In this document: positions 35,260-47,000 of the stretch, piece after piece
Layout of the letters: each line of letters begins with the position of its first letter
Position numbering within the stretch: the stretch's first letter is position 1
Notes under the pieces: generated by a model
What the model was told of the DNA's origin: nothing
What the model saw: the letters and a program-made list of their open reading frames with translations, nothing else
Database searches by the model: none
Program-made: the position numbers and the translations under genes
From: Zygnema cylindricum
Lineage: Eukaryota > Streptophyta > Zygnematophyceae > Zygnematales > Zygnemataceae
Assembly (NCBI GenBank): GCA_037447655.1
Contig: JBBHKE010000940.1
Span: 1 to 64,000 of the forward strand
Reading direction: 5' to 3'
DNA: 64,000 bases

Positions 35260-36470
35260 TGTTAGTTTTGGACGATCTTCAACGATCCATCGATTTTGAC
35301 CAAAGTACCGATTTGGACAAGTGAACATGACGTGAAAGGACGAATCGGAATGTACAGAATTGTACTAAACGTTAACATATTTAATTGAATGCTTGTGTAC
35401 GGAATTGCATTAGGCAGACGTGCGACAATTTTTGGTGGAAACACAAGGTCTACATACGGTCTGATAGGACCACATTTAGAATACATTTAGTGTATTTTTT
35501 TTTGTCATAGAATACAAATAGCATTGCAAAAAGTTCAAAAGACAAACCCTTCAACCATCAATTTAGAGAGCGAGTCAGATATAGAGAGAAAGACAAGCGG
35601 TAGAATAGATTTGGCTTTATTGAAAAAGTATTTTGTAACAATTTGTCCTAAAATGACCACAATTGAAAGCTACAGCTATTCTTGATATTATATCTTGTCT
35701 ATCCTATCTTTTTGCTGTATATATTTTTTACTCTACATCTTTTTTATCTCTACCCATTTGTGTGAATCCTTGAAGCCCCCTTTGAGTGTTTGATCTGTGG
35801 CCAGTCTAAGTTGTCTGTGGTTACGTGAACACGTGAACTCTTCCTGTTAGCTAGGATGACCAACCGGGCGCGACATGTTATGGGCCCACCCATAAGGGGC
35901 CCAAAGAAGTTCGAAATCCCAAGAGAATAAAGTAGCAGCCATCCCAAGAAGGTTAAGAGTAGAGAAGAAGCATCAGAGGTTTTTGCAACAACAATGAGGG
36001 CAGAAAGTCAGATCCAAGAATTGGAAGCGAATGAAAGGGGAGCCTTGGAAAATGACATCCAAGGGCTGAAAGGGGAAAGGTTAATAGAGGAGACACTTGA
36101 GAGATCATCCATGACAACCAGAATCAGACTGCTCCGATCGCTAATCACAAAGCCTATGATGAAGCAATGTCCTTCAAATAAAACATTTCCCAGTTTATAG
36201 AAAAGCTAGCCGTAGCATTATCAACAAACTTATATCTCCCCACGCAGACAAAAATAACACCTTTACTACTCTCGTTGCCTATTCAGTACAGGTTTGTTCT
36301 CACCACATTGGAGAACAAAGAGAGAAAGGAGTGGAAATGGGAGGAGGTCGTCGAGAAGCTGATCGTTGCCGATGGCTCCACCGAGGTGGTGATGCTCGAG
36401 AAGGCCTCCGACCGTGAGTCTGGCATAAAAAAAAATAATGGTCAAAAATTTGACTAATCAGGTGACATGG
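35260..36470 (+). mobile_element. LTR-retroelement 5' part: LTR and gag remnant (inverted arm 2)
   Basis: A candidate LTR starts TGTTAGTTTTGGACGATC (35260) and ends CGACA (35875), followed by GTTATGGGCCCAC, a shared primer-site candidate. The gag remnant at about 35994-36457 includes LLSLPIQYRFVLTTLENKER and EWKWEEVVEKLI, with a frameshift and an in-frame TAA. A related LTR start (TGTTGATTTTGGACGATC) is at 55838. A 3' LTR is not found in the window. Confidence 0.7.
36107..36456 (+). pseudogene. Copia-like Gag (UBN2-type) fragment, copy 1
   Basis: The frame AYDEAMSFK-stop-NISQFIEKLAVAL continues to LPIQYRFVLTTLENKER and ends at 36456. Spacing and wording match the UBN2 region of Copia Gag (LRSLPxxYxxxVTTLE...WEEVxEKL). 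A TAA interrupts it. The second copy is at 44594-44943 and an inverted diverged copy is inside 34270-35259. Confidence 0.6.
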
Positions 36471-36721
36471 TAGAGACAACTCAAACTAATCGGAACCCAT
36501 ATCATAAAGACTCTAACTGCAATTGTCTACAATTTTAGCATGAAAATCAAAGAAGACCACTGCGGAGAGAAGACTAGCAAAGGTGTTAACAATGGAGGAG
36601 AGAAAGTTGGAAAGAAAAAGATCTCTAACGACTTCATTGTAGGCCAAACTCCAAACTGCGACACGGTTTCACACATGTACTTGCGACATGGTCTCACACA
36701 CGTGCCTCTTTTTGAAAGCAG

Positions 36722-37411
36722 ATGCTAGAGAAGGGGAAGGTCTGCCACGAGGGCAGATTGAAGGGGAAGAAAAACTCACCATTTCGAAGAAGCAATCAAA
36801 GGAGATTCACCATCGACCGAGAGCATGTGACACCATTTTCGCCCGCGATCTTTCGAAAGAGTCGCCAAATCAGATGGCCGAAAACTCTGTTCGTGAACCT
36901 GAACCTACACATCCCAAGATCAGAAGCATCAGTGGATGGGACGCCATCCAACCTAAGTCAAAGGAGAATCAAAAAGGACAAAATTGGGGTTTTAACCCTG
37001 CAAAGAAAGAATATAAGCAGCGAACAGAAAAGCTACACATTTAACTTTGCAGATTTACTACAAAAACAAATGCAAAGATGGAATACGGCTCAGATAAGTC
37101 AAGGGCTATCATCAGCTCCAAGTGGAGCAAAACAGGAATACGGCTCAGACAAGTCAATGGCTATCATCATCTCCAAGTGGAGCAGTCAAGAGAATCGAGA
37201 TCCTAAGATTAAGGTTCACCCATCTCAAAAGGAGACGGGAAAGAGATCTTACCTCAAGAGGGTAGGGATCAGGTGTCTCAGAACGACGCCAAGATTATCC
37301 GCAACGCCTCAAAACGACGTAGACCCACACAAAGTGATGAGGAAATCTGTGGAGATGTTACGGAGAATGCGCAAAGTCGTCCAAGTGCGCCATCCACTAT
37401 CCGCAAAATGA
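36722..37411 (+). CDS. Hypothetical 229-aa ORF in the duplicated unit, copy 1
   Basis: A basic, Arg/Lys/Ser/Gln-rich frame with no recognised domain, signal peptide or membrane segment. Inside it, a 55-bp direct repeat (37081-37190, GAATACGGCTCAGA...CTCCAAGTGGAGCA) shifts frame between its two units. Another frame of similar length overlaps at 36688-37044. The twin at 45209-45898 is nearly identical but too young to test for selection. It could be retroelement-internal sequence or a chance frame. Confidence 0.25.
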   Translation: MLEKGKVCHEGRLKGKKNSPFRRSNQRRFTIDREHVTPFSPAIFRKSRQIRWPKTLFVNLNLHIPRSEASVDGTPSNLSQRRIKKDKIGVLTLQRKNISSEQKSYTFNFADLLQKQMQRWNTAQISQGLSSAPSGAKQEYGSDKSMAIIISKWSSQENRDPKIKVHPSQKETGKRSYLKRVGIRCLRTTPRLSATPQNDVDPHKVMRKSVEMLRRMRKVVQVRHPLSAK

Positions 37412-37982
37412 CAAAAACCGTGTCCTGTACAGAGAAACAATAGAATGCCAGCTTGTCAAACATGTCAATATCAAAACCAAAGAAGGCAGCAAAAGTGGCA
37501 CACGCATAATTGCAACGACGCAGCAAGGGAAAGTCATCAAATGTTAGAACGCATTAGACTTTATAACTCACTTTGCAAAAGAGGTTTACAGAAGAGAAAA
37601 CCACTTAGCCTCAATCAGGGACGACGAATACAAGCAGTGACAAAATCATGTTTAGCAGAAATGTAGTTGATTCAAAAGAAGAAAAATCAGATAGGATCAA
37701 CCAAAAACGTCATAGTTCCTCACACCAAATGGAGGATGTTAAGAACAAGAGATCTAACGAGTTTTGGAGATCATTGGAAGCCGAGTGGCTACATGCGGTC
37801 TTATGAGCACAAATTTGCGTCATGTCGACCAAGGCAGTGAGATTAAGAGCACCGATCTGCAAAATATAAATAACAATTTTAATGTGATGGTAAATGAACA
37901 AGGTGAGGAGGGGAACAAGCAAGGTGTAGAAGGTAAATGGAGATAAGCTAAAGACAACGAAGAAGAAGCAGGTAAACAACAA

Positions 37983-38513
37983 ATGTCACTTATCAAATCA
38001 CACAGCAAGGTAATCAACTCCAAAGTTTACGAGAACAGTGGGAGAAAAGGAGGCAACAAAGACAAAAACCTACCATCCAAGAACGGAGTCCGAGCCGAAT
38101 GTCTCAAGAGTAGATCCCATTTCAGTGTCGAATCCCAGCGATGCCTCGAATCCTCCACTTTCCCCATCTATAACAACAATCTCAAGGCAGGAGCAAAGTC
38201 ATCATAGACCGTGAAACGCTCTGCAAAACAAGTGAAATGCATGTCAGTAAATCCATCACAAAAAGAGAAGATTCATGCCTCAGATTTACTCACACTTACA
38301 AGTGATTATTCGAAAGTGAGGAAGGTGGCTCAAATGAGGAGCAAATTAATCTTTAATATAGTTGTAGCTGAGATGAAAACACAAACAGGAAAGGAGATCA
38401 TGAGGAACCAAATCTCACCGTCAATTGATCCAAGGAAGAGGACACATTTGCCGAGGGCAATGACTCACATCCTCATCAACAAAAACACCTCAAGGGAGGA
38501 GATCGACCAATAG
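37983..38513 (+). pseudogene. Hypothetical basic ORF, copy 1 split by one stop
   Basis: The counterpart of the continuous 176-aa frame at 46470-47000. Here TCA-TAG-ACC replaces TCA-CAG-ACC near 38205, splitting it into 74 and 100 codons. The protein is Lys/Ser-rich (NSGRKGGNKDKNLPSKNG, MKTQTGKEIMRNQ) without a known domain. Confidence 0.3.
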
Positions 38514-38884
38514 AAGAAGCTCTTGTCATCGAGGCCGCCGATAAGGAATCTGCATTCAATGGAGGAGCAAACAAGTCCTATATCAAGGAGAATCAGATAA
38601 TGGTGAAGAAAGGACGAAAAACAAGAAAATAATTCGTAAGTGAAAATTACTTTACCGTATTTTCAAGCATCTTGCCACATGATACTGAAAGCGGAAAAGA
38701 ATGTAAAAGTCAGCAACAGTGGGAGACGAAAAGGGGAGGATGGGGGCGAGGTGGATGTGTTTAAATGTATGTATTTTTTAGGTGTGAATATCGGAAAAAT
38801 AAGAGGAAGTTAGCAGAGGCAGCATGCTTCTTGCTCTAATCTCCAGTCCCCATACTTGGTGCAGTCTTTGAAGACTTGAGAGAG

Positions 38885-38940
38885 AGCTAAAGCCATGGGT
38901 GTCGCTAGAGCCATGGGTGTCGCTAGAGCCATGGGTGCCT
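38885..38940 (+). repeat. Triple 18-bp tandem repeat
   Basis: AGCCATGGGTGTCGCTAG is repeated three times (the third ends TGCC). In frame it would encode repeated ArgAlaMetGlyVal-like units. Also present at 47372-47427 in the second copy. Confidence 0.95.
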
Positions 38941-39007
38941 ATACTGTCCAAGGAGACAAAGAAAGGAAGCCGGAACTCACCAGAGAGGAGCAGAGATTTC
39001 GAGGAAA

Positions 39008-39319
39008 GTGATTCCGAGAAAAGTGGGAGAAGCCTCAAAGAAGTTCTCCACTTCTCGTCCCTTACAACCGGTCGAAGGAAAATCTGGTCAAGTAAGTGAA
39101 AGATTAATCAACTTGATAGAAAAGGAACCAAAGTTGAAAATGTGGGAGACCAAATTTTTCAAAGAAGCATTGATGACCGAAATTGAGAAATTAGACAAGA
39201 GGGGATTAATAGGGAAAGATTCAAAGGAATTTTCATCTTACCTTTTTGTGACCAAGGTTCTTCCAAAACCGGCATTTCTAAAGGCTCCAGATTCAGCCAA
39301 AGTTCAAAGTTCAGTCTGA
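39008..39319 (+). CDS. Hypothetical ORF of the duplicated unit, copy 1
   Basis: 103 codons with a Lys/Glu-rich, probably helical middle (KLKMWETKFFKEALMTEIEKL). In copy 2 (47495-47884) the stop TGA is TGC and the frame runs to 129 codons. The family is unknown and the evidence for coding is weak. Confidence 0.22.
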   Translation: MIPRKVGEASKKFSTSRPLQPVEGKSGQVSERLINLIEKEPKLKMWETKFFKEALMTEIEKLDKRGLIGKDSKEFSSYLFVTKVLPKPAFLKAPDSAKVQSSV

Positions 39320-40489
39320 CACGATTTCGAGACCTCAATTTATAAGACCTCAATAGAAGCTACAGAAAAAAAAAGGAAGATAGTTCTCCTAAACTGAGAG
39401 TTGCCAAAGAAAGGCTTAGAGGGGATTCAAATAGATGCAATCATACAAGGGTTGAGGGAAGGAAAAAATTCTCACCTCACCGAATTCAAAAGAAGGAGAA
39501 ACATCAAAGAGAGCCGCGGGCTAGAAAGTCCCAGGCAAGATTAACAGCAGAAGACATGGCTGATCGGAAAGAAGAGTTAGCTCGAGACGCCATAGCTGTA
39601 GAGGAAACCCTAAGTCTTAATCTCCAAGAAGACGTGGTAACCTATAGCAGTCTGAATGGAAGAGATGAGGACTTAGACGAAACCCTTAGTGAAACCCTAA
39701 AGAAGACAAGTTTCAGACAGAAAATTCCAAAGGACAGAATGAACCGTTTAAGAAAGTACTAACAGTTTTATGTTTGTAAGAACTAAGACGTACAGGATGT
39801 ACCTTTGAGGACGTGCGACGAAGGCGCGAAATTCCTTTGGAGTCGTACCTTGGGAGTTGTCAAAGTTTAATCGCCGCCGCGAACGAAACAATTGAACGGA
39901 CGAAATTCACCAAGTTGCTCGAACGACAACTTGAAATTTTTGCGACGAAACACACGGTACCGATTGGATGTCAGACGAACGAAATCCATGGTCGAAGTGA
40001 AACGAGACACTATTCTCCTCGTACAACGAGGATAAAGGACAAGTCATGGGGTTCCACATTTAATAATTTTTCGCCTCTCTCTTTCTCTGTCGTAAAGGAA
40101 GTATCGCTGTCAAGATTCGCCCTTGTGATCTCCTGCGCCGATCTTTCCAAAAGAGTTGCACTTTCTATGGACCATCTCTTCCTCTCTTCCTCTCTCTCTC
40201 TTTCTATCTCCTTTTCTCTCTCCCCTCTCTCTGTTTCTCTCCCTCTCTCTCTCTTATCATTATTATACGCAAGAACAATAATCACAATACAAAAAAGAAC
40301 AGAAAATGATACAAACTATCATTACAAATCAATAACAATAAATTAATGATACAATAATTAAGATCACACATATAAATGTATACAGAAAAACATTATGTTA
40401 GCAAACCATTTCATCTTTCCTTCGTTTCATCGGAGGGCAAGAAATACGATTTATTTCATAACAAAAAAAGCACGGAAAGCCAGGAAAGT

Positions 40490-41375
40490 GCTTGTAAACT
40501 AAGTATTTGTGCGAAAAGGAAACCTACCAGCTTAAAACGCTACAGTACTTTGTCAATATAAGTGCCGTTTTTCCAAGGTTGAAAAAAAATGGACCAAGTT
40601 TCTAGAGAAAAATAACATTCTTGTGGTTTGTTTGGAGCTGAGCTTCAGTCTCATTGTCTCAAAGACTTGTGATGTGACTTGCAAATCCATGGATCCTCGG
40701 CTTCGGATACTTTCAGTAAAGACGACGAAAGAGACTTGAAGCTCATTTTTGTTTTTTTAGTTAGTTTTTATCACGTCACAATGTTGAATTGGACAATAGC
40801 TTTCTCAGACACATGTGAATTAGTCATACGAGAATTCAGAATTCGGATTCTCTTGTTTTTACTGTAAAATATTCGAAGTTTATTTGAGGTTACTGCCCGG
40901 AATTTCTTCAGAATCGGAAAAGTATGGCTTCAGAAAGATAGAGTGGGAGGGAGAGAGAGAGTGAGGAGAAAGAGAGAGAGGGAGAGAACGCGAGAGATCC
41001 GCAGACCAACTTGCATCTTCTTCTGGAATAGTGAAATCCAGTTCAGTCACAAAATCAGTCGCAAGCAATTTTAGTTTCAATTTCAGTTCAGTTCTGGCAC
41101 TATTTTTCCATAAATACTCAACAGCATATGAAAAAAACTATTTTTCCATAAATACTCAACAGCATATGAAAAAAATAGCCAGCTAGTCTCCTCAGCTGCT
41201 GCTGGAATCTCCCTTGTATCCGAACTCTCGGAAGTTTTGACTTCGATTTAAAAAAAATAATAATAATAAACCTGGAACATCAGAATGTTATGTGTTTACT
41301 GAACATCTTTGTGAATTTCTGCAACTTGCTACTTTCTTGTGCATAATTTGAATCATTCTTTATATTGAACTTGTG
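40490..41375. repeat. F-box cassette 3' flank block, copy R3
   Basis: Homologous to R1 and R2 and nearly identical to R4. No F-box gene follows it: the flank breaks at the Harbinger-like element (41660) and continues into unrelated sequence at 42464. Confidence 0.85.
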
Positions 41376-41659
41376 TCGTTCGACGCCTTTACTTATGTAA
41401 TATAATGCCAAGTATTAGAGAAAAATCTACATGAGATTATGCACAACCAACGCTTATTAGTGACGTCGTCTGAGACCATTGTGCCAATAACAATCAATAG
41501 ACTTCAAAACATACCCACCTTGCTTCAACTTGTCACAACGAGGCTTCTCTGCTAACTCGATAATTGGACGGCTAACATTAACCGGAAAATTATAAGAGCA
41601 GTGGGTTGTGACATATTGATATGTTTCATACCACAAGTCTACAAATCTGTTTACGATTA

Positions 41660-42463
41660 GGGTGCGTCTCTGTGTGCAAGTAAGGGTTTTTTTTCTGTCG
41701 TTTTCTTGTAAAACTTAGAGCCGTACTGCGTAAGTTTCAACCGTACAATAAAATAGAAAAAAAGAGAAGTACATTTTGCGTCATCATCGAATTTAAAATG
41801 TACTACATGTTGTCGTCTTGTGTTTTTCGACCCACTTCGACGACAAAAAACGTCGTCGTCAACCTTATCTTTAAAATACAGGGCCGATGTGTTTTAAAAT
41901 AAGGGATTTTCTATAAAGAAATAGGAACACGTATTCGCTCGTGTAATATTTTGTTCAAAAACTTCAAACGAATTCAAGCGACGTGGAAGTGTACACGATT
42001 CGCTATGTTTTGTCCGTTTTTGTCTAATACGTTTTTGTCCGTTTTGTCTAGTACACAGTTTATTTTGTTTTGTCCTTTTCCATTCGGTACGGATATTTTT
42101 TTTGCAGGGGTCTGAAGGTTCCTATGCCATTTCACGTCGAGCGACAATAGACGCAAAGGCAAAACGCATCTTCTTCAACCGTGAAACGGCACAGGCTGGA
42201 GGGCGGTAGGTCTACAATCGAATAGGTCTACAATGTCACGAAAAGTCACGCGATGTCACAAGCAATTACGAAAAATAACGTGCATCATCATAGATTGTAG
42301 ACGTTGACAGCCGTCATGGGCTTTGTCGACGTATACAATCGTCACGCCCTTAAGTGACAATTTCGTTTGGTACACATGGGGACACCCGAAATCCGGGTCC
42401 GCCGGATCTGCGCTAAAAAACAAAAAAAAAATCTCTAAGTTTGAAGTACATAGAGACGCACCC
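41660..42463. mobile_element. Harbinger-like non-autonomous element, copy 1 (duplication border)
   Basis: Ends GGGTGCGTCTCTGTGTGC and TACATAGAGACGCACCC are inverted repeats of about 15-18 bp. TTA stands on the left, but TAA and unrelated sequence on the right, so the right flank is not the original one. The interior has a GACGAC-AAAAAAC-GTCGTC hairpin near 41840-41858 and no transposase. Confidence 0.85.
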
Positions 42464-42512
42464 TAAGATCGCTCTACGAACATAAAAGAAAACGTCACTG
42501 CAAATATGCAAG

Positions 42513-42722
42513 AAATATTAGCGTCAATGTTGTTTTCGCCACTTGAAACATCTTTTCTCCGTACACACTTGTAGGATTGTGGATCTGACGGTTGCGGTTG
42601 AAAGGTAAGATTCTCAGCTTTCGATTGGAGGTCTCGAATTGAAAATCCGACAAGTGTGTACGGAGAAAATATGTTTTAAGTGGCGAAAAAAACATTAGAC
42701 GCTAATAGCGATTCAAGGTGTA
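42513..42722. mobile_element. MITE family 1 copy between the duplicated units
   Basis: The palindromic arms are well kept (CGCCACTTGAAACATC / TATGTTTTAAGTGGCG; CTCCGTACACACTTGT / ACAAGTGTGTACGGAG). The left tip is shortened (ATATTAGCGTCAATG). It provides the uninterrupted reference for the insertion site at 11227. Confidence 0.9.
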
Positions 42723-44002
42723 CCAAGCGTTTTAAACGCACGCATGACACGTCGAAAAAATAATGATATATGCGCACGGAACAAATGCAATTTTTTTAAA
42801 ATGCGTTGACCAACTTTGACTCCAGTATAAAGTAAAAATACGAAAAACTCAAACACATTTAATCAAAAATGAAAAATAATACGACAACAGACAATCGAAA
42901 CGAAACTACAAATAGCGACGATCTTGCCTCGTCGCTAAAAAAGTGAACCAAGCAACCAGCGAACCAGTGGCAAGGCTGTCTTTTCCGTACACATTCCGTA
43001 CATTATTTCCGTACACGAAAGCTTTGAATTTTACGAAAATTTCAAAAAATGAAAAAAATAACGCATTTAAAAAAAAGGTGAAAATCCGTACGATCGGTAC
43101 CTCTATGGCAAGAATGCTTCATACCTCTATGGCAAGGCACGCGTCGTGACGAGATTTAAAGGAAGTTCTCATCGGACGAATCTTATGAAATACGTAGATT
43201 GCGCAATGGCGCGCACCACATAATTATGACACACCGTCCGATAGGCAAGTTCGGACCGATAAAGATTTAAAAGAATCTACAAATGGACCACTATGACGGG
43301 GCGAAACTCGTCACGTATAAGTTTCAATGTTCGTGAAGACTTTTTGGAAAGAGATGCTTGTCTTCACTTGCATTTATTTATTAGTGTGTACAATTAGTAT
43401 TATCCGATAATAGACAAATAGGGTTTGTCCGTTTGTATGAAACAGTAGACATACCATTGGTGAATTTAGCAAACATCAGATACATAGTCAGATCCGTTTA
43501 GAGTACCGTTGAATAGTACCATAACGGACTATACTGATGTTCTGATTGGTCATGTAGGTAGTAGTAGAATTTGTTTGTGTAAATTGTAGGACTTTGGTCA
43601 TTTTTATGTACAAGTCAAAAAATGCATGTTGCATGGGCATGGACAATGTCGTGTTTTATTATGTTTGCAAAACGTGCATGGTGTGTTTGTGTTTCATCAC
43701 GATTTGTTTTGCCATCGTATGTTTATATGTTTTGTAGATTAATTTTACAACATGCATTATATGTAAAGTGTTTGTGCACACTGTATATGGGCAGAATAAT
43801 CATTGTGGGGCAATACTGTGACAAAAATAATTGTGTTGAAGTTTATTAGTTTATGCATGCTTGTTTAAAATGAGGGAAACCTGTTGTTTTTGAAAACTTA
43901 GTTTCGTGCGTACGGAGCGTTTCGTGCGTACGCGATGTTTCGTGCGTACGCATTTACGCGATATATTGTGGAGGTTCGAAAGAATTTATGGATTGGGGAA
44001 TT
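42723..44002. other. Spacer between duplicated units
   Basis: No gene recognised. A 75-codon ORF at 43622-43849 is Cys/Met-rich but matches nothing known. GTTTCGTGCGTACG is repeated three times at about 43902-43955, each copy holding a CGTACG palindrome. Confidence 0.5.
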
Positions 44003-45208
44003 AAATAGCATTGCAAAAAGTTCAAAAGACAAACCCTTCAACCATCAATTTAGAGAGCGAGTCAGATATAGAGAGAAAGACAAACGGTAGAATAGATTTG
44101 GCTTTATTGAAAAAGTATTTTGTAACAATTTGTCCTAAAATGACCACAATTGAAAGCTACAGCTATTCTTGATATTATATCTTGTCTATCCTATCTTTTT
44201 GCTGTATATATTTTTTACTCTACATCTTTTTTATCTCTACCCATTTGTGTGAATCCTTGAAGCCCCCTTTGAGTGTTTGATCTGTGGCCAGTCTAAGTTG
44301 TCTGTGGTTACGTGAACACGTGAACTCTTCCTGTTAGCTAGGATGACCAACCGGGCGCGACATGTTATGGGCCCACCCATAAGGGGCCCAAAGAAGTTCG
44401 AAATCCCAAGAGAATAAAGTAGCAGCCATCCCAAGAAGGTTAAGAGTAGAGAAGAAGCATCAGAGGTTTTTGCAACAACAATGAGGGCAGAAAGTCAGAT
44501 CCAAGAATTGGAAGCGAATGAAAGGGGAGCCTTGGAAAATGACATCCAAGGGCTGAAAGGGGAAAGGTTAATAGAGGAGACACTTGAGAGATCATCCATG
44601 ACAACCAGAATCAGACTGCTCCGATCGCTAATCACAAAGCCTATGATGAAGCAATGTCCTTCAAATAAAACATTTCCCAGTTTATAGAAAAGCTAGCCGT
44701 AGCATTATCAACAAACTTATATCTCCCCACGCAGACAAAAATAACACCTTTACTACTCTCGTTGCCTATTCAGTACAGGTTTGTTCTCACCACATTGGAG
44801 AACAAAGAGAGAAAGGAGTGGAAATGGGAGGAGGTCGTCGAGAAGCTGATCGTTGCCGATGGCTCCACCGAGGTGGTGATGCTCGAGAAGGCCTCCGACC
44901 GTGAGTCTGGCATAAAAAAAAATAATGGTCAAAAATTTGACTAATCAGGTGACATGGTAGAGACAACTCAAACTAATCGGAACCCATATCATAAAGACTC
45001 TCACTGCAATTGTCTACAATTTTAGCATGAAAATCAAAGAAGACCACAGCGGAGAGAAGACTAGCAAAGGTATTAACAATGGAGGAGAGAAAGTTGGAAA
45101 GAAAAAGATCTCTAACGACTTCATTGTAGGCCAAACTCCAAACTGCGACACGGTTTCACACATGTACTTGCGACATGGTCTCACACACGTGCCTTTTTTT
45201 GAAAACAG

Positions 45209-45898
45209 ATGCTAGAGAAGGGGAAGGTCTGCCACGAGGGCAGATTTAAGGGGAAGAAAAACTCACCATTTCGAAGAAGCAATCAAAGGAGATTCACCAT
45301 CGGCCGAGAGCATGTGACACCATTTTCGCCCGCGATCTTTCGAAAGAGTCGCCAAATCAGATGGCCGAAAACTCTGTTCGTGAACCTGAACCTACACATC
45401 CCAAGATCAGAAGCATCAGTGGATGGGACGCCATCCAACCTAAGTCAAAGGAGAATCAAAAAGGACAAAATTGGGGTTTTAACCCTGCAAAGAAAGAATA
45501 TAAGCAGCGAACAGAAAAACTACACATTTAACTTTGCAGATTTACTACAAAAACAAATGCAAAGATGGAATACGGCTCAGATAAGTCAAGGGCTATCATC
45601 AGCTCCAAGTGGAGCAAAACAGGAATACGGCTCAGACAAGTCAATGGCTATCATCATCTCCAAGTGGAGCAGTCAAGAGAATCGAGATCCTAAGATTAAG
45701 GTTCACCCATCTCAAAAGGAGACGGGAAAGAGATCTTACCTCAAGAGGGTAGGGATCAGGTGTCTCAGAACGACGCCAAGATTATCCGCAACGCCTCAAA
45801 ACGACGTAGACCCACACAAAGTGATGAGGAAATCTGTGGAGATGTTACGGAGAATGCGCAAAGTCGTCCAAGTGCGCCATCCACTATCGGCAAAATGA
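45209..45898 (+). CDS. Hypothetical 229-aa ORF in the duplicated unit, copy 2
   Basis: Near-identical twin of 36722-37411, with the same basic composition and internal 55-bp repeat. No domain is recognised. Confidence 0.25.
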   Translation: MLEKGKVCHEGRFKGKKNSPFRRSNQRRFTIGREHVTPFSPAIFRKSRQIRWPKTLFVNLNLHIPRSEASVDGTPSNLSQRRIKKDKIGVLTLQRKNISSEQKNYTFNFADLLQKQMQRWNTAQISQGLSSAPSGAKQEYGSDKSMAIIISKWSSQENRDPKIKVHPSQKETGKRSYLKRVGIRCLRTTPRLSATPQNDVDPHKVMRKSVEMLRRMRKVVQVRHPLSAK

Positions 45899-46469
45899 CT
45901 AGAACCGTGTCCTGTACAGAGAAACAACAGAATGCCAGCTTGTCAAACATGTCAATATCAAAACCAAAGAAGGCAGCAAAAGTGGCACACGCATAATTGC
46001 AACGACGCAGCAAGGGAAAGTCATCAAATGTTAGAACGCATTAGACTTTATAACTCACTTTGCAGAAGAGGTTTACAGGAGAGAAAACCACTTAGCCTCA
46101 ATCAAGGACGACGAATACAAGCAGTGACAAAATCATGTTTAGCAGAAATGTAGTTGATTCAAAAAAAGAAAAATCCGATAGGATCAACCAAAAAGGTCAT
46201 AGTTCCTCACACCAAATGGAGGATGTTAAGAACAAGAGATCTAACGAGTTTTGGAGATCATTGGAAGCCGAGTGGCTACATGCGGTCTTATGAGCACAAA
46301 TTTGCGTCATGTCGACCAAGGCAGTGAGATTAAGAGCACCGATCTGCAAAATATAAATAACAATTTTAATGTGATGGTAAATGAACAAGGTGAGGAGGGG
46401 AACAAGCAAGGTGTAGAAGGTAAATGGAGATAAGCTAAAGACAACGAAGAAGAAGCAGGTAAACAACAA

Positions 46470-47000
46470 ATGTCACTTATCAAATCACACAGCAAGGTAA
46501 TCAACTCCAAAGTTTACGAGAACAGTGGGAGAAAAGGAGGCAACAAAGACAAAAACCTACCATCCAAGAACGGAGTCCGAGCCGAATGTCTCAAGAGTAG
46601 ATCCCATTTCAGTGTCCAATCCCAGCGATGCCTCGAATCCTCCACTTTCCCCATCTATAACAACTATCTCAAGGCAGAAGCAAAGTCATCACAGACCGTG
46701 AAACGCTCTGCAAAACAAGTGAAATGCATGTCAGTAAATCCATCACAAAAAGAGAAGATTCATGCCTCAGATTTACTCACACTTACAAGTGATTATTCGA
46801 AAGTGAGGAAGGTGGCTCAAATGAGGAGCAAATTAATCTTTAATAGAGTTGTAGCTGAGATGAAAACACAAACAGGAAAGGAGATCATGAGGAACCAAAT
46901 CTCACCGTCAATTGATCCAACGAAGAGGACACATTTGCCGAGGGCAACGACTCACATCCTCATCTACAAAAACACCTCAAGGGAGGAGATCGACCAATAG
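46470..47000 (+). CDS. Hypothetical 176-aa ORF in the duplicated unit, copy 2 (unbroken)
   Basis: A continuous frame from MSLIKSHSKVINSKVYENSG to NTSREEIDQ; its twin in copy 1 is split by a stop. Lys/Ser-rich, predicted soluble, without a known motif. A short frame just after it (to about 47118) ends in a KKGRKTRK basic tail that could once have been joined. Retroelement-internal origin is possible given the upstream LTR/gag remnant. Confidence 0.28.
   Translation: MSLIKSHSKVINSKVYENSGRKGGNKDKNLPSKNGVRAECLKSRSHFSVQSQRCLESSTFPIYNNYLKAEAKSSQTVKRSAKQVKCMSVNPSQKEKIHASDLLTLTSDYSKVRKVAQMRSKLIFNRVVAEMKTQTGKEIMRNQISPSIDPTKRTHLPRATTHILIYKNTSREEIDQ

Larger units (their letters stand above)
35516..42463. 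repeat. Segmental duplication, copy 1
   Basis: Nearly identical to 44003-50936 in direct orientation. The offset is 8487 bp for most of the length and 8450 after a 38-bp duplication at about 41100-41170 present only in this copy. The content is the LTR/gag remnant (from inside the LTR), unrecognised ORFs, a CT tract, F-box flank block R3, and a Harbinger-like element that forms the right border. The left border shares AAATAGCATTGC. Confidence 0.97.
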
